Part shown: positions 35,954 to 47,444 of the stretch, piece by piece | Layout of the letters: each line of letters begins with the position of its first letter | How positions within the stretch are numbered: position 1 is the stretch's first letter | Origin: Agroathelia rolfsii | Lineage: Eukaryota; Basidiomycota; Agaricomycetes; Amylocorticiales; Amylocorticiaceae | Direction of reading: 5' to 3' | NCBI GenBank assembly: GCA_018343915.1 | Contig: JABRWF010000004.1 | Location: forward strand, 1,240,001 to 1,304,000 | Length of the DNA: 64,000 bases | Translations under genes and position numbers: made by a program | Notes under the pieces: model-generated | Database searches by the model: none | Seen by the model: only the letters and a program-made list of their open reading frames with translations | Told to the model about the DNA's origin: nothing

Positions 35954-38209
35954 CTAGTATGCTACATACGAGACACACAACAAGGGGAATCCAGCATATA
36001 GCCCAAGCCAAAAGACGATGTTCCCCAATAACTTATTGCTCTTGATGGCCGGGATGCGGCTCAACGCGATCAAAGGAATTTGTATGAGCTAAAACAAGTG
36101 GATCAGCAAGCATCCGTCTCGTCATCTCTCCAATCAGCCCACCTGCATAAAGAACAGATAAAATCTGAACTTTTTCGTTACGATGGCCATGACAAGTTCG
36201 TGAGCACAAGCGCTGAGCAGGAACGTGAAAAATGTAGCGCTGGTGCGGGACATCTTGTAATGCGTCACCGTCGAGGTGTAGACGTGTCTTAGCAAGAAGC
36301 TGTGCACGGGCTTGTTCCATTTGCGTGAGAATTCATCCCACGACGTCGAGTTCCACTAGAGTGGTGAGCGAGCTTAGCCTAGCAAGAGGTATTATGAGCG
36401 ATATTTTAACTTACCCAGTCTTCATAGAATTGCCGGTCGGCAAAACTGTAAAGAACGCGTCAGTAGCCGGAAACGAGGATACATGAGGAGGCTTACTAGG
36501 AAATTTCTGCAAACGCATTGCATATGCATTCTGAACCATCTGTTAGCAATATGATTCTCGGAAAAATAGTGACCACGGCTACCAAATATGATGTAAAAGA
36601 GGAGCAGATATGCAATCATGAATGGGATGGCCAGATCAAGCAAGGCACGGAAGAAAGAGTCTTGGGCCGTCGGCGTCTTGGGAAGGATAAACGTCTCTGT
36701 AATGGAATACAGTAATGCAAATGTTCCAAAAAATGCTACGGTCTTTTCAAAAATGTACAAAGGCCGAATCCTATAGAGCGTCAAATCAGATAGACAAAAA
36801 GGAAACAAGTCGAATCTATCATACTTGTCTGTACGTGGATACTCGAGTTCGTATACCAAAGTAGGTATCAGTTGATAGACTGCAAAATTTTGGAATGTAA
36901 CGTTGCTTGGCCAACGAACGTTGCCTGTTCCCAGTTCGCCATTCAATTCGTCCCAATCCCTAGCGATGGCGGACACCACTGGGTCAGGATGGTTGACGAG
37001 CGTACGCACGTCTGAACTGAGACGATCTTCTACCATCTTGCCTGGCGTACTGGTTTCACTGTCTACGGCCTTACTCATACCAGGAAGCCGCGCGGTATCA
37101 ATATCAGGTGTGCTGCTGCCAGAACTAGCTGCAGCGGTAAGCAAGCGTTTCCGGAGCGAGTCTGCGGTAGATGCGTCCATCACAGTTTTAGTCGTCCCAT
37201 CGCCATAAACATGTGGTAGGGTTTCGTAATCGGTCCCGGGAGTGGTTGTCTCAGAGATAGTTGAGCTGGGCAGAGTATGGGCTTTAGCATTCGACACTGC
37301 GGCATCCCATCCTTCGTCAGCCGTCGCCCGTCGCAGTTTCTCAAAAAGCTCGTTTGCTAGAGTAGATGCGGATTGCATAGATCCGTTCACTGCCATGTAG
37401 GAGTGCATCTTCATCAGCATGACCTACAGGTTGGTTAGTAATATATTTAAGGACACGGGGCATTTGAATTCCTACAAGGCAGTGTAAGGTTAGGAAGCCA
37501 GACTGAACCCATGGCCAATGTCTGTGCGAGGACGATCAGGAATTATTGCGCAAAAATTAGAATGAGCGGTATACCTGTGAAATGTCCATGACACGGTCAC
37601 AAGAAGTACAAGAGTTTGCCATGTATGCTGCAAGATAACACCCGTCCAATAGTATTCGATCCATCCCTTACTTAGCATCTTTGCAAACGGCACACAGATA
37701 AACGTGCTTCCAACAAGCACCGCATCGCTTAAAGCAAGGGTGATGGCATCATCGGAGAACATGGTAGCAAATTGTAGGTTCAGAATGGAACCCGTAGTCT
37801 CAAAGCTACGAATATACGTTCCAACCATGAAGATAAAGATGGACATCCAAAAGAGTGTAAAGAATCCCTGTGTGTTTCCATTTAGATGAGGTCTTTGGAC
37901 ACTTGGCACTATTGTCCATGAGAGACTTACACGAAATTCGTTCATACCAGACTGCGCGTTATTGGTGTCGAAATGCGATTGCCGCGGTGCAAATGTGACC
38001 ATGGCACGCAATTTCTTACCTGTAGAGGAGCGAAATGGTTTGGAAACATAAATCGTCCCATCCGCTGTCTTGAAGCCACCGCTAGCGGTGCGTCCCAGTT
38101 TTGCATGATCTTGAGGACTCAGGCCATTCAGGCTCCTACTGTCAAGGACAGTTGGCTTATCATTGATGGTAATATTAGAGGTTAAAGATGCTCCCGCTGG
38201 AGAGGACAT
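35954..38209 (-). CDS. ARE2: Sterol O-acyltransferase (ACAT/Are1-Are2, MBOAT family)
   Basis: This ER-membrane enzyme makes steryl esters for lipid droplets from sterol and acyl-CoA. The cytosolic N-terminus starts MSSPAGASLTSNITINDKP and contains FRSSTGKKLRAMVTFAPRQS. Membrane helices begin at GFFTLFWMSIFIFMVGTYI. Then come LVMLMKMHSY, a long cytosolic Ser/Thr loop (about 37050-37350), and YQLIPTLVYELEYPRT. The family signature QFYEDWWNSTSWDEFSRKWN spans an intron at about 36355-36415. The catalytic His is in SACAHELVMAIV. The C-terminus ends PLLCVSYVAY. Seven or more introns are needed. Length (about 600 aa) is normal. Confidence 0.93.
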
Positions 38210-38633
38210 CTCTTGAGTCGGATGTAAACAAGAGTGTATGCAAGTGATGTCGGTAGCAACGTGTAGTTGGAAGCACTAGAAAGTACAATGAGAATGTATT
38301 GTTGACGGGGTTTTGTAGAGAAACAGACATTATGGTAGAAAAAATTTGAACGAAGAGCTGAGTGTAATTATTGCACAGGTGATAGTATATAGGAGCTCGT
38401 AGAGGCCAGAAATACAAAGCCGTTGCCTAGAGGCAGATACAGATTCAAAGTCAAGTTTATGACGTAGCCATCCCCAGCAACTGAGACAAGCGGATTATGT
38501 AACGAAACCTGTCAGGTTTCGCCGTGAACATTACAAGTTTACGACTTACAGCCGTGTTCAATAGTCTGCTTCTTAGTTTGGTCATCTTGCATTACTCTCC
38601 AAGCTTCCAGCCTTGCATTTCGACCCTTCCAAT
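38210..38633. other. Divergent promoter region (sterol acyltransferase / EMC5)
   Basis: This 424-bp gap between divergent starts holds no gene and should carry both promoters. Confidence 0.4.
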
Positions 38634-39196
38634 ATGATTGGCAAAGTGCTACTTGCTGTCGCAACAGTCCTTGTACTCCATGGTTAGATTATGCCTCTTG
38701 TTCTAGGGTGCATACGTGCTGAACTCTAATGCTCGCTGGCAAATGTACTATCAAAGCTGCTTTCTCGGCTTATGAATGTAATTTGGCTCTCGTAGGACTG
38801 TTGCTCGTGATCATTGAGTCTAACTACCTGCCCAGATTTGTCACACTTGAAGGCCCTGGGTCGACCGGGAGGACCGTTACCTGCAGATGTTAGTACGCTT
38901 ACCGCCAACCTGAAGATTTTTTAATCATTCTTCTTCATATCGATTTCAGATTACTTTTGAAACATTAACGGCGCTGTTCCTCGGTATACTCGGTGCGTCG
39001 CTCAATGCACCCGCTTTGAAAGAGATTTCTTGGGCCAGCGAGATGAAGAAAAGGTACATTTTCTTTTGTATTTACAGATGGTATCATGACTTACAGCGCA
39101 TAAAACAGTTCAATAGACGAGGCCGACGCTAGGTCCGGTTTCGCCAATTACAATACTCGAGGAAGAGGGCTGCTCGTCAAAATTCAAGGATCCTGA
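38634..39196 (+). CDS. EMC5: ER membrane protein complex subunit 5 (EMC5/MMGT1)
   Basis: EMC5 is a two-span core subunit of the ER membrane insertase EMC. The start is MIGKVLLAVATVLVLHAAFS, where the first intron (about 38683-38749) falls inside His-Ala and joins to the family motif HAAFSAYEYLSHLK. Next come PGGPLPADITFETLTALFLG, ILGASLNAPALKEI and a C-terminal FANYNTRGRGLLVK, which matches the family's F-N-x-RGR ending. Four introns were placed in a coding length of only about 105 codons. Exons are too short to stand out as long open frames. Confidence 0.88.
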
Positions 39197-39316
39197 TTTC
39201 CGCACTTGCTTTTGACTTCGTGCTAATTTATTGACGCTTACGCTGGATATTACATTTATGCATAGTAAGACAGTATATACGTATATTAGACCACACCAAC
39301 AAACAGAACGCGATAA

Positions 39317-40875
39317 CTATGCATCATCTTTTTTCTGTGTAAAGCTCTTGAGCCTCTTATAGTCCCTCTCCGCACGAGCCTCCGCGGACATCTTCTCTTT
39401 GCTGTTAGAGTCACCTCCATCTTCGCCATCGCCTTCTGCATTACCTTTTCTTTTCTTGCGTTTGCGATGAGATTTCGCTGCGGCTTTGTCGGCATCGAGT
39501 AAATCGCGAATGGATGGCATGGCCGAAGAAGCTAGGGGCGCTAGCCGAGTAGGAATACCCATCTCTTCATCATCTTCGGGTTTTTCAGGTATTTTCTCTT
39601 GCTCTCGAACAGAGTAAGATGTGGCAGAATCATCAGCAACGGATAGTGGCGTGGTTTCTTCCGGTCTTGTAGTAGCTTTTGTATGATCCTCAGACGTCGA
39701 ATCTGCATCTCCAAACCAACCACCGCCGTGATTCTGCTGATAATGTGAGGGAATACTTGCGGGTCGATTCCCATCATCTTCGTTATCAGAAACATCTTCT
39801 ATTCCTTCGTACTCCCCGGCGTCCGCAAAGATGTTGAAGTCATCATCAAGTGGTTCTGCTTCCATGGGATCTCCTTGAGGATTTGCTGGAGGTGGTATTG
39901 ATGAAAAAGTCTCCTTCGCAACCGTAGCCCTCTTTTCTTGTTGACTATCTTTCGCAACAGCAGCAGGCTCCCTATCCTTCGTCTTTTTCTTTTTCTTCTT
40001 TTTCGTATCCTGTGAAGCTCCAATGGGTTGGAAACCGCTGCCGATAGGTTTAAAACCGCTGCCAATAGGTTTAAAGCTGAGGGTTTTTTCTTCTTTTTCT
40101 TTTACCGAATCTGCGTTTGTGTTGATCCGTTTTGCCTTGATAGCCTGCAATACTTCCTCCTTCGATTTTTTTGCCGGCTTACCGGCTACATCAGGCTGCG
40201 ATGCAGCTGCAGTTGATCCTTCAGCAAACGCTTGTTCAAGCGCCTCATCATCCTCCATGCCGGCCACTTTTGCCTCGCGGGCACGGTTAGCCTCCAGGAG
40301 GGAGTAATCGAGACCTTTAACCAAGACAGTGTGAGCAGCATCACCGCCAAGATACGCCCGCTGGCGCTCGACCTGGATATGGTGTCGTGAGCAGACTATT
40401 TAAGTCACAGGAGACCTATGCATGAACACACACAGCATCTCTATCTTCAGCGTCTGCAGCCCTTTGTTCGAATTCAGCCAACACAGCTTCAACCTAGGTG
40501 TGAATCAATCAGCGACCGAGAGTGGTAGATGGGTCGGAAAGAGATGGACCTCGGCGAAATCGCTTGCACCACCAGTCCTTCGCTCAGCCGCTCTGTCTCG
40601 GTATTTCCCTTCGTCGGGTTTCTTCTTCACTTTGCGAGGTTTGAACGCAGGTTCATTTGAGGATTTTGTGACAGCCTTCCTGTGACCACGACAACGTGAG
40701 TGTTTCGTCGACTATAATTTGACAGTGACTTACTGTTTTGTTGGTACAGACCCACTCGCGGAAGACTGTTTGGCCGCGGATGGCTTATCTAAAAGGCGAC
40801 GAAATTCATCCTATAGCAACCATTAATGCTCCTGTGGAGTAGGGTGCTGATGAAGCTCGAGCATACTTGATTCAT
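39317..40875 (-). CDS. RED/IK-family spliceosome protein
   Basis: RED is a component of the spliceosomal B complex (with SMU1). The start MNQ is joined across an intron to DEFRRLLDKPSAAKQ. The signature PRKVKKKPDEGKYRDRAAER follows at about 40565-40650. A further exon carries VERQRAYLGGDAAHTVLVKG, then LDYSLLEANRAREAKVAG, the conserved RED_N core. The C-terminal two thirds is low complexity: a triple FKPIGSG/FQPIGAS repeat, a poly-Lys tract, acidic segments, and the end RDYKRLKSFTQKKDDA. That ending (AERDYxRLxxYxxKK) is also conserved in RED_C. The shortest exon borders are approximate. Its 3' end lies 120 bp from that of EMC5. Confidence 0.87.
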
Positions 40876-41227
40876 AGCTCCAGTTGTCAGTAGTCTCGCC
40901 AATGCACTGACGTACGAGTCAGCTTTACCCGTACAATACAGCCAGTAGTAGCACAGTCAGACTAATTTATTTGACAGTTTTCAGCCAGGCAAACAAAGTA
41001 GTGATTGAAGCAATAGAGGTAACGCCTCCAAGTTGGACGTTGATCTTGAAGTCACTTGAAGACACGCTGATGTTCAATGGCAAGCGGAACCAAACATCGA
41101 GGTCAACTGTTTATCAGAATCACTACATCGTTGTAAGTGGTTTTGGATTCGTAATCACAATTACTACTGACAGCACAGTCGCACCCACATCATTATAATA
41201 CAGTATATCGACAGTCCTCAGAATCAA
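40876..41227. other. Divergent promoter region (RED / methyltransferase)
   Basis: This gap lies between divergent starts. A plus-strand open frame at 40971-41198 has no family signature and is not called. Confidence 0.35.
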
Positions 41228-42157
41228 ATGTATGAAGATGAAGCCGACATACTAGGGGGATCGCTAGATACCCTATACGGATACACCCCAATCGTGCATT
41301 CTTCCGCTAATGACACTTTCGTATATCAGCCCAAACCAACAGTAGTTCAAGCATTCTATGGGGAGAGCTCAGGAAACCAGGCATTGAATGCCCCCATAAA
41401 ACTCAGAGTTCCAGACACTGCCCCTGGAAACTGGTCTTTACATGCGTCCTCAGTATGGGTATCAGCTTTACACATGGTAGATCATCTGGATCGTCTCGAG
41501 ACACTATCCCCGCGGAAAGAACCGCATGATACGGTAGATCATCATCGTTGTCTGTCTATATTAGAGTTAGGAGCAGGCGCGGGGCTGCCGTCTATACTAA
41601 TTTCGCGCCTCATGTCGTTCCGAGCGCGAGTGGTCGTCAGTGATTACCCAGATCCGTTGATCGTTCGTACCCTTGAACAAAATATCCACGCAAGTGGCCT
41701 TGAAAACTGTTGCAAAGCAGCTGGTTATGCCTGGGGAGAAGAAACCTCGCCATTGCAAAACGCTCTATCATCCTTGCCATCGAATGGACAAAGCACAGAT
41801 CAGGAGGATGCTGCATCAAATGTATTTGATGTCGTCGTAGCGGCAGATACTCTGTGGAATTCGGAAACGCATGCTATATTTATCAAGACCCTCTGTATGA
41901 CGCTCAAGAAGAGTGTGGGATCTCGCGTATATTTGGTGGCAGGTTTTCACACCGGTCGCTGGGCGGTGCAAGCATTCTTGGAACGCGTCATGAAATCACC
42001 TTTGGCTGTACTGAGCATTCAGGAACACGAGGTGGGCGGGGTTCAACGAAGGGAGTGGGATGTGAGCCGAGCCGAGGATGAGGACGAGAAGGAGAGAAGG
42101 AGATGGGTTGTATGGCTAACGTTGGGCTGGGATGAGTCTGACAGCAAGAACCGTTAG
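41228..42157 (+). CDS. Class I SAM methyltransferase, Nnt1/EFM7-METTL16-like (METTL21/Hnmt) group
   Basis: This is an intronless 309-residue Rossmann-fold methyltransferase. The pre-motif NWSLHASSVWVSALHMVDHL is followed by motif I LSILELGAGAGLPSILIS. Acidic loop VVVSDYPDPLIVRTLEQNI is next, and the post-motif FDVVVAADTLWNSETHAIFI is a DxLW variant of the DVVYSD/DCLY block in the METTL21-type family. FHTGRWAVQAFL and HEVGGVQRREWDVSRAEDED occur near the C-terminus. The order resembles yeast Nnt1/Efm7, which methylates eEF1A at its N-terminus. The substrate cannot be read from sequence, so nicotinamide or another protein are open alternatives. The start MYEDEADILGGSLDTLYGYT matches the family N-terminus in style. 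Confidence 0.78.
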   Translation: MYEDEADILGGSLDTLYGYTPIVHSSANDTFVYQPKPTVVQAFYGESSGNQALNAPIKLRVPDTAPGNWSLHASSVWVSALHMVDHLDRLETLSPRKEPHDTVDHHRCLSILELGAGAGLPSILISRLMSFRARVVVSDYPDPLIVRTLEQNIHASGLENCCKAAGYAWGEETSPLQNALSSLPSNGQSTDQEDAASNVFDVVVAADTLWNSETHAIFIKTLCMTLKKSVGSRVYLVAGFHTGRWAVQAFLERVMKSPLAVLSIQEHEVGGVQRREWDVSRAEDEDEKERRRWVVWLTLGWDESDSKNR

Positions 42158-42391
42158 TAGGCTAGTGTGGCAGGATATCATATCTCGTGCATATTTCCTC
42201 TTCGTATTTATATGTAATGTATCTTCTTCACTAAGATTGCGGGTGAGATTCCGCCTCCTAGTCAATTCGTTCACATATACTTGATGTGGGGACTACCTGC
42301 AAAAGGCCAGTCACAATTTGAATCCTTCCGAGACCGTACTATGAGCATGCTATACTAGATAGGGGGAAGGAAGCAGCTGGATTGAATATTG

Positions 42392-42701
42392 TTAGCTGGG
42401 TCCATCTACGTCGACGTTATTGTTCTGAGGAGTAACATGCTGTACGCTCTCGTACAGAGCTCGCTTTTGCTGGGACTCTTGTAGCTCTTCTTCACGTCTC
42501 CGTAGCTTCTCTCGACGCCGTTCATCGTCTCGCAAGACGCCTTGGTACATATTCTAGAAGCACACTCAGCCGTCTGACACATGAAAGGTATAATTACAGA
42601 CAGACCTCGCGTTCCTGGGTCTGCTGAAAATGAACGCCCCATATCATAAAAGTGGAAAACATTATGGAACCAATCAGTGTATATTTCGAGGCACGAGACA
42701 T
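42392..42701 (-). CDS. PET117: PET117 cytochrome c oxidase assembly factor
   Basis: PET117 is a small mitochondrial inner-membrane protein needed for complex IV assembly, partly through heme A synthase. The start MSRASKYTLIGSIMFSTFMI gives the family N-terminus and one membrane helix, followed by WGVHFQQTQERE. After one intron (about 42553-42605) the second exon reads NMYQGVLRDDERREKLRRRE, the conserved QGxxRDDERR block, then a charged coil and the tail NNNVDVDGPS. The length (about 84 aa) is normal. It is divergent from the CID-protein gene. Confidence 0.92.
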
Positions 42702-43034
42702 GTCTATTTCACAATTCTGCACCAGACGCAACAGAATAGGCAACGAGTAGAGTGATGACAAGTTTAACGAGCGTATGGAATAAGCGAAGTCGGACACAAA
42801 CACTTTGCTGCTATATCTTGAACTCCGACCACCACCAACAAAAGATCAAGACTCTGTTCATCATCTCTGCTTTACATTCACTTCTCGTCTTGTGGTTAAT
42901 ATCTTCTGCCTTGTCTTAACTTCATTTACTGTATCTTTAGTCTAATAGCCGGGCTTCCACTGTTCCTGTCTGTTTTCATCGGGATGACCTCAACGGAGGT
43001 AATCTGAGGCGATGCTAGTCAAAACGCGCTGCTC
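42702..43034. other. Divergent promoter region (PET117 / CID protein)
   Basis: This 333-bp gap between divergent starts is pyrimidine-rich on the plus strand from 42850 to 42970. No gene was seen. Confidence 0.4.
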
Positions 43035-45593
43035 ATGGACATGTCTCAGGTGTTCGAATCAACGCTTAAAGAAGTCGTTCAGGCGAAGCGACTCTCAGCA
43101 TCTAAGATACAGAAGCTGACAGAAATTGCGCTGAACCTTATGGAGGTTAGTCGATATTTGCGCCCAAGTAATTTACTCCAAGAAGGGCTCACTTGCAAAA
43201 ACCCATCAATTGCAGCAAGACACGCAACTCGTGTCAATCCTTTACAGAACGCATAAGTCACTTGGAGCGATGGAGAAAACCAATAGCCTTTATGTATTTG
43301 ATGCTCTGTGTCGTGCTGCACGTAGTAAAGCGAACAAGAAAAACCTCACGGGAAGCGTCAGCTCAGAAAAAGGCAATTGTGCCACATTTCTGCTCAAGAT
43401 TGAAGGTGTTTTGGAGGGTTTATTTCAAGATATGGTAACTAAGGGTAACACAGAATCAAAGGTTTGTTTTTCCACTACCAGCTGCCCCTGGTCATCCGTA
43501 GATACTCGACCATCTATCGCGCACTGCCAGAGCTTTATTGGAGTTGACATGGCATCATTTGCATTGTGCACTTTCCTGTTCAATCACATTTAGCTCATCA
43601 CTGCAACCCGCATGTGTCATAAACCGCCCTTCGATTTAAAACAAGGCATTACTAGAGCCCGCGTGAACGGCAAACAAGTGATGATCCGTAGCGCGTTCCC
43701 TCCTATTCTGTACTATAACGACCAAGACCGTGCATCTAATCACGTTATCATTTGGTATAGGAAAAGTCTCAGAAAATCCTGGATATTTGGACAAAGTCTA
43801 ACACGTTTTCGTCGCCTGTGATTGCGCGACTAAAAGAGGTGATACAGAATCCAACAGCCCAAGGTGCTTATCTCTGTTCCAATACGTTGTGTTATGTTCT
43901 TCTACAATCCATATATTTTCTCTTATCATGTGCACATGAGCGACCAACTAAAGTGTACTTTCGAAATGTGCGTACTTAGAGACCGAGAAAGTGAAAGATC
44001 CCCCGCCATTGGCAGTTCAAATTCCTCAGGCCGTTGGGTCGCCGTTTTCCGACTCACGTGCTGCGACAACACCCTCCGTTACCCCTGCTACACCAGGACC
44101 ACAAGACGCACTACAATCAACACTTCTCGCGCTTCTAACGCAGGCAGCTGCATCGAGTACCAGCCCTGGGTGAGTAAAGCGATATCTTCCATTTCATTCT
44201 GGCTCTATATACTTAATTGCGCCACAGGATCCAAACAACACCAAACATGCAGCCACCACAGCTGGACGCACAGGCCCTGCTACTGCAACACCTTGCCCAG
44301 TCGAATTTCCAGGCGGCTGCCGGTAATGCCAACTCTCAGCCAATTTTTTCCCCTCTACCAAACGGGGTTGCCAATGCAGACCAATCTCACAGGAGTCCTC
44401 GCTCTCCTACGGGGTCTTTAGCCGTTGATGGTCACCGGGATCCCAGACGAAGACCATATGATGAATCAACCTCTCGCGATCACGACTATGGACGTGGATA
44501 TGATGACAGGACAGGTCCTAGAGGATTCCCGAGAGGTGGCTATAGAGGGCGCGGCCGCGGGGATGGCCGAGACAGGTGGAATGATCGGGGCCGATATCGG
44601 GATCGCACATACGGACGACGAAGTCGTTCGCCCAGCCCACGTCGTACGTCAGGGTTCGCGCCACAAAATCCACAAAACCATAATCCTAGCCATTCTCCTG
44701 TTCATGATGTCGCGCATGCGGCAGCTTCAAAGTCCCCATCTGCTGATGTGGATGAATTCGGCCGTGAAAGACGCCAGCCAACTTCTGAAGAAGCGCATTC
44801 TCCTTCTCCTGGCGCCAATCCCGCCCCCACCGACCCTCGGCGTTCGCGCCTCGCCCACTCTTCTACATCCTCTGGACCCTCTGCAGTTGAGAAGATAGAA
44901 AAATACAGCATTGCCGATGTTGATCAAATGTCTATGTCGAGTGATGAACCTTCGTCTGTACCTGCTATCCATGAACCATCGAAGCTTAAATCTGTAGATG
45001 TGGAAAAGGTTTCAGAATCATCTTCCCAAATACAACAGCAGGCCTTAGGGCTGGAGCAATTCGACATCTCTGCATTTGACTATACGTCAGCACAGTCATG
45101 GAAAACGTTGGGCGAGATGTGGCAAGTAACACATGGGCACCTGCCATCGCAGGAGGAGCTGTTGCAGTTCGTTATGATGGGGGGTATGATGCAGAATGGG
45201 TTGATGGCAGGAAATGGGGGAGATGTTGCTGCCCCACACGCACCTGTGCAGCAGCAATCATCTTCCTCAACGCAGCAGCAGCAGCAGCAGTGGGATCAAT
45301 CTAATTGGCCCGGGGATGGATTAGCGCCCACGCAGAATGGTAGTGTATGGAGCGAGGGTGGCTACCACTCTCACGATTATAACAATGGAAATCATCGCAA
45401 AGGTTCGAATTATGGATACTCAGATGCGATTGTACTCGGAGGGACCGTAGAAGAAGAGGGGTCAAGCGAGTCAGTGGCCAATGCTCAAGTCGATTCAAGT
45501 ACCGATATCTCACGGGCCGGAGTTGGTGGGCGAATGCAGCGTGTGGGGGATCGATGGATCTTTGTCCGCGACAACACCGCATCCAACACATGA
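43035..45593 (+). CDS. CID-domain (RNA polymerase II CTD-binding) SR/RGG-rich protein
   Basis: This is a predicted nuclear RNA-processing or termination factor of about 670 aa. The N-terminal CID spans MSQVFESTLKEVVQAKRLSA, LTEIALNLMEQDTQLV, ILYRTHKSLGAMEKTNSLYV, FDALCRAARSKANKK and EKSQKILDIWTKSNTFSSPV. It is split by introns including an unusually long one (43462-43760, 299 nt). Further on are a Pro/Ala linker, the segment LDAQALLLQHLAQSNFQAA, an RGG/RD-rich stretch (GGYRGRGRGDGRDRWNDRGR) and SRSPSPRR. There is no RRM, unlike Seb1/Nrd1. A conserved-looking helix AQSWKTLGEMWQVTHGHLPS lies near 45090-45150, followed by poly-Gln. The end is GDRWIFVRDNTASNT. SCAF4/8- or RPRD-like function is inferred. 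Confidence 0.85.
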
Positions 45594-45643
45594 TTTGACT
45601 ACGCCCGTATCCATTCATTATTTACATTTCTTTCCCCTTTGCA

Positions 45644-46874
45644 TCAAACGTGTCCTATATCTTCTTCTAGTCTAGCCAATTCATATGCACTATCATGTGA
45701 AAACCTTCCATTTACACTGTCCGAGTGTGATGCCCTTGGCTCTCCCATCTCCTGTGTTGTGAATGGGTTGGGGAAGTATAGTAGGTAACAGATGAACGAG
45801 GTAGTTATGCCAATGAGGCTACCTACAATTACATCCTCTTTATGATGTCTCTGCACAGGCTCAGTTCACGTCCATCTTATCACGGTGAAGGGTATTGCAT
45901 GAAACCACTCACATAATCTTCTACTCGAGATATAGCCACCCATAAGGCCCATACCAAAGGAGCGATCGAGAGCGTGAGTCGCAAAAGGCGGCTTCTCAAA
46001 ATTGAATGTGTGCTCCGTGATGCACTTGGATTCCAAGCACCCGTAGTGCCAGCTATATACAGGGACAACAGAGTCATACCTGCGAAAGCGGTTGATGAAT
46101 GTCCAGATGGGAAAGACCGCCGTCCGTCGAGGATGGCATCTACATTTCTGTGCTCATTAATATTCAGTTAGGTGCGATTATATCAAAAATATGCCGTCTT
46201 TCCAACAACGCACCCTTTACATAAAGCCTTGGAGGCGCTCCATTTGCACCTGCTAAGAAAATCTGGTCTAAGTCGTCCTTGTGGTCGTAAGTATAGACTT
46301 CAGCATGCCACTTATTTTCAATCGCGAATGTCATTTCTCACCAACACGGTTCTTGATGAAATCTGTTAGTAGGGCAGACATTCCTCTGTATAAGTTGAGC
46401 CCTGCATTTCGCTTCGACACGGAGCTCTATAATACCTTGATGCCCATAAAGCCAAAAGACTATGATGAGCATTAATTGTCGATTTCCTCAACAGCCCGCC
46501 CACAACGAAAACCATAGCAGGGACAAAGAGGGAAATATAGGCATTTGTATGTCCACTGATTCTGCGAAACCATAAATAATCGTGCTTAATTAATTTCATT
46601 TAACGACTGTGGTGCATGGTCTTACTGCTGTTTACCATGTGGGTGACTGATTAGAGGGTCTTTGACATCAAATTCCCGTTCGTAAACGGACATGGTTTTC
46701 ACAAAGAATGAGAGAACCCAGAGGACACTCGCTATTGCCCTATACCGGGGAGGGAACATTTGAGAGCGAGATTCTTGTACTTACAAAAAGAAGACTTGTA
46801 TCTCACCAGTCGATAATATATGATCGATCGAACCATCCAAAATGTTTGGCAGCAGTTGTTCTGAAGCGGTCCAT
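45644..46874 (-). CDS. DPP1: PAP2-family lipid phosphatase (DPP1-like)
   Basis: This is a membrane phosphatase acting on diacylglycerol pyrophosphate and phosphatidate. The start is MDRFRTTAAKHFGWFDRSYI, followed by a helix (SVLWVLSFFVKTM) and the family block YEREFDVKDPLISHPH. All three PAP2 motifs are present: C1 KNRVGRLRPDFLSRCK (across an intron), C2 GRRSFPSGHSSTAFAG (about 46085-46135), and C3 SRVEDY joined to RHHKEDVIVGSLIG by an intron at about 45838-45895. Catalytic His residues are therefore intact. A helix-rich C-terminus ends ARLEEDIGHV. About six introns were placed. Its 3' end is only 50 bp from that of the convergent CID gene. Confidence 0.9.
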
Positions 46875-47444
46875 GGTACTCCTAAGCCAAAGAATAGCCT
46901 GAGATTAGTAGACGTTGGCTGTGTAACACCCGGAGGGTTGACGTGCTATAAGTTGGGGAGAAGAGAATAACACCCCTGGTTAAGGATGCTAGATGCCGTG
47001 TTTGTTTTGATGTTCCGACGGTTTCATGTCAACGTGGTCGTAATGCCAATCGTGAACATGAGTATATGTAATACATATAATATCCATATACTCAGCGTAG
47101 TTTTCAGATTATGAACTTGAAGATATACTAATATAAACGATGCAGTTGAATGCGGCATAGCTAGGGACGATAGTGAACGTTCGATGCTCATAGTATGTGC
47201 ATCAGCGGATAACACACGAAATATTGTCACGGTTCGGAACGAAAAATAGCGTACATAAACTCAACCATTGATATGAAGAAATGTTGTCATGAATACGACG
47301 AAAACTAAATATACTTCTCATAAACATCATATCACAGGAACAGAGAATGTATATAGTCTCTTCTCTAAATATCCCAGGACGGCAGAATAAACAAAAACAT
47401 AAGACAAAATAGAGTAATACAAACCATCCGTAGAAACAACAGAA
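46875..47444. other. Intergenic, no gene seen
   Basis: This lies between the lipid-phosphatase start and the ZW10 stop, both on the minus strand. AT-rich, with no recognisable coding frame or repeat. Confidence 0.4.

Noticed and set aside
40971..41198. 75-codon plus-strand frame upstream of the methyltransferase gene
   Set aside because: It has no domain, lies in a divergent promoter, and the methyltransferase starts properly at 41228.
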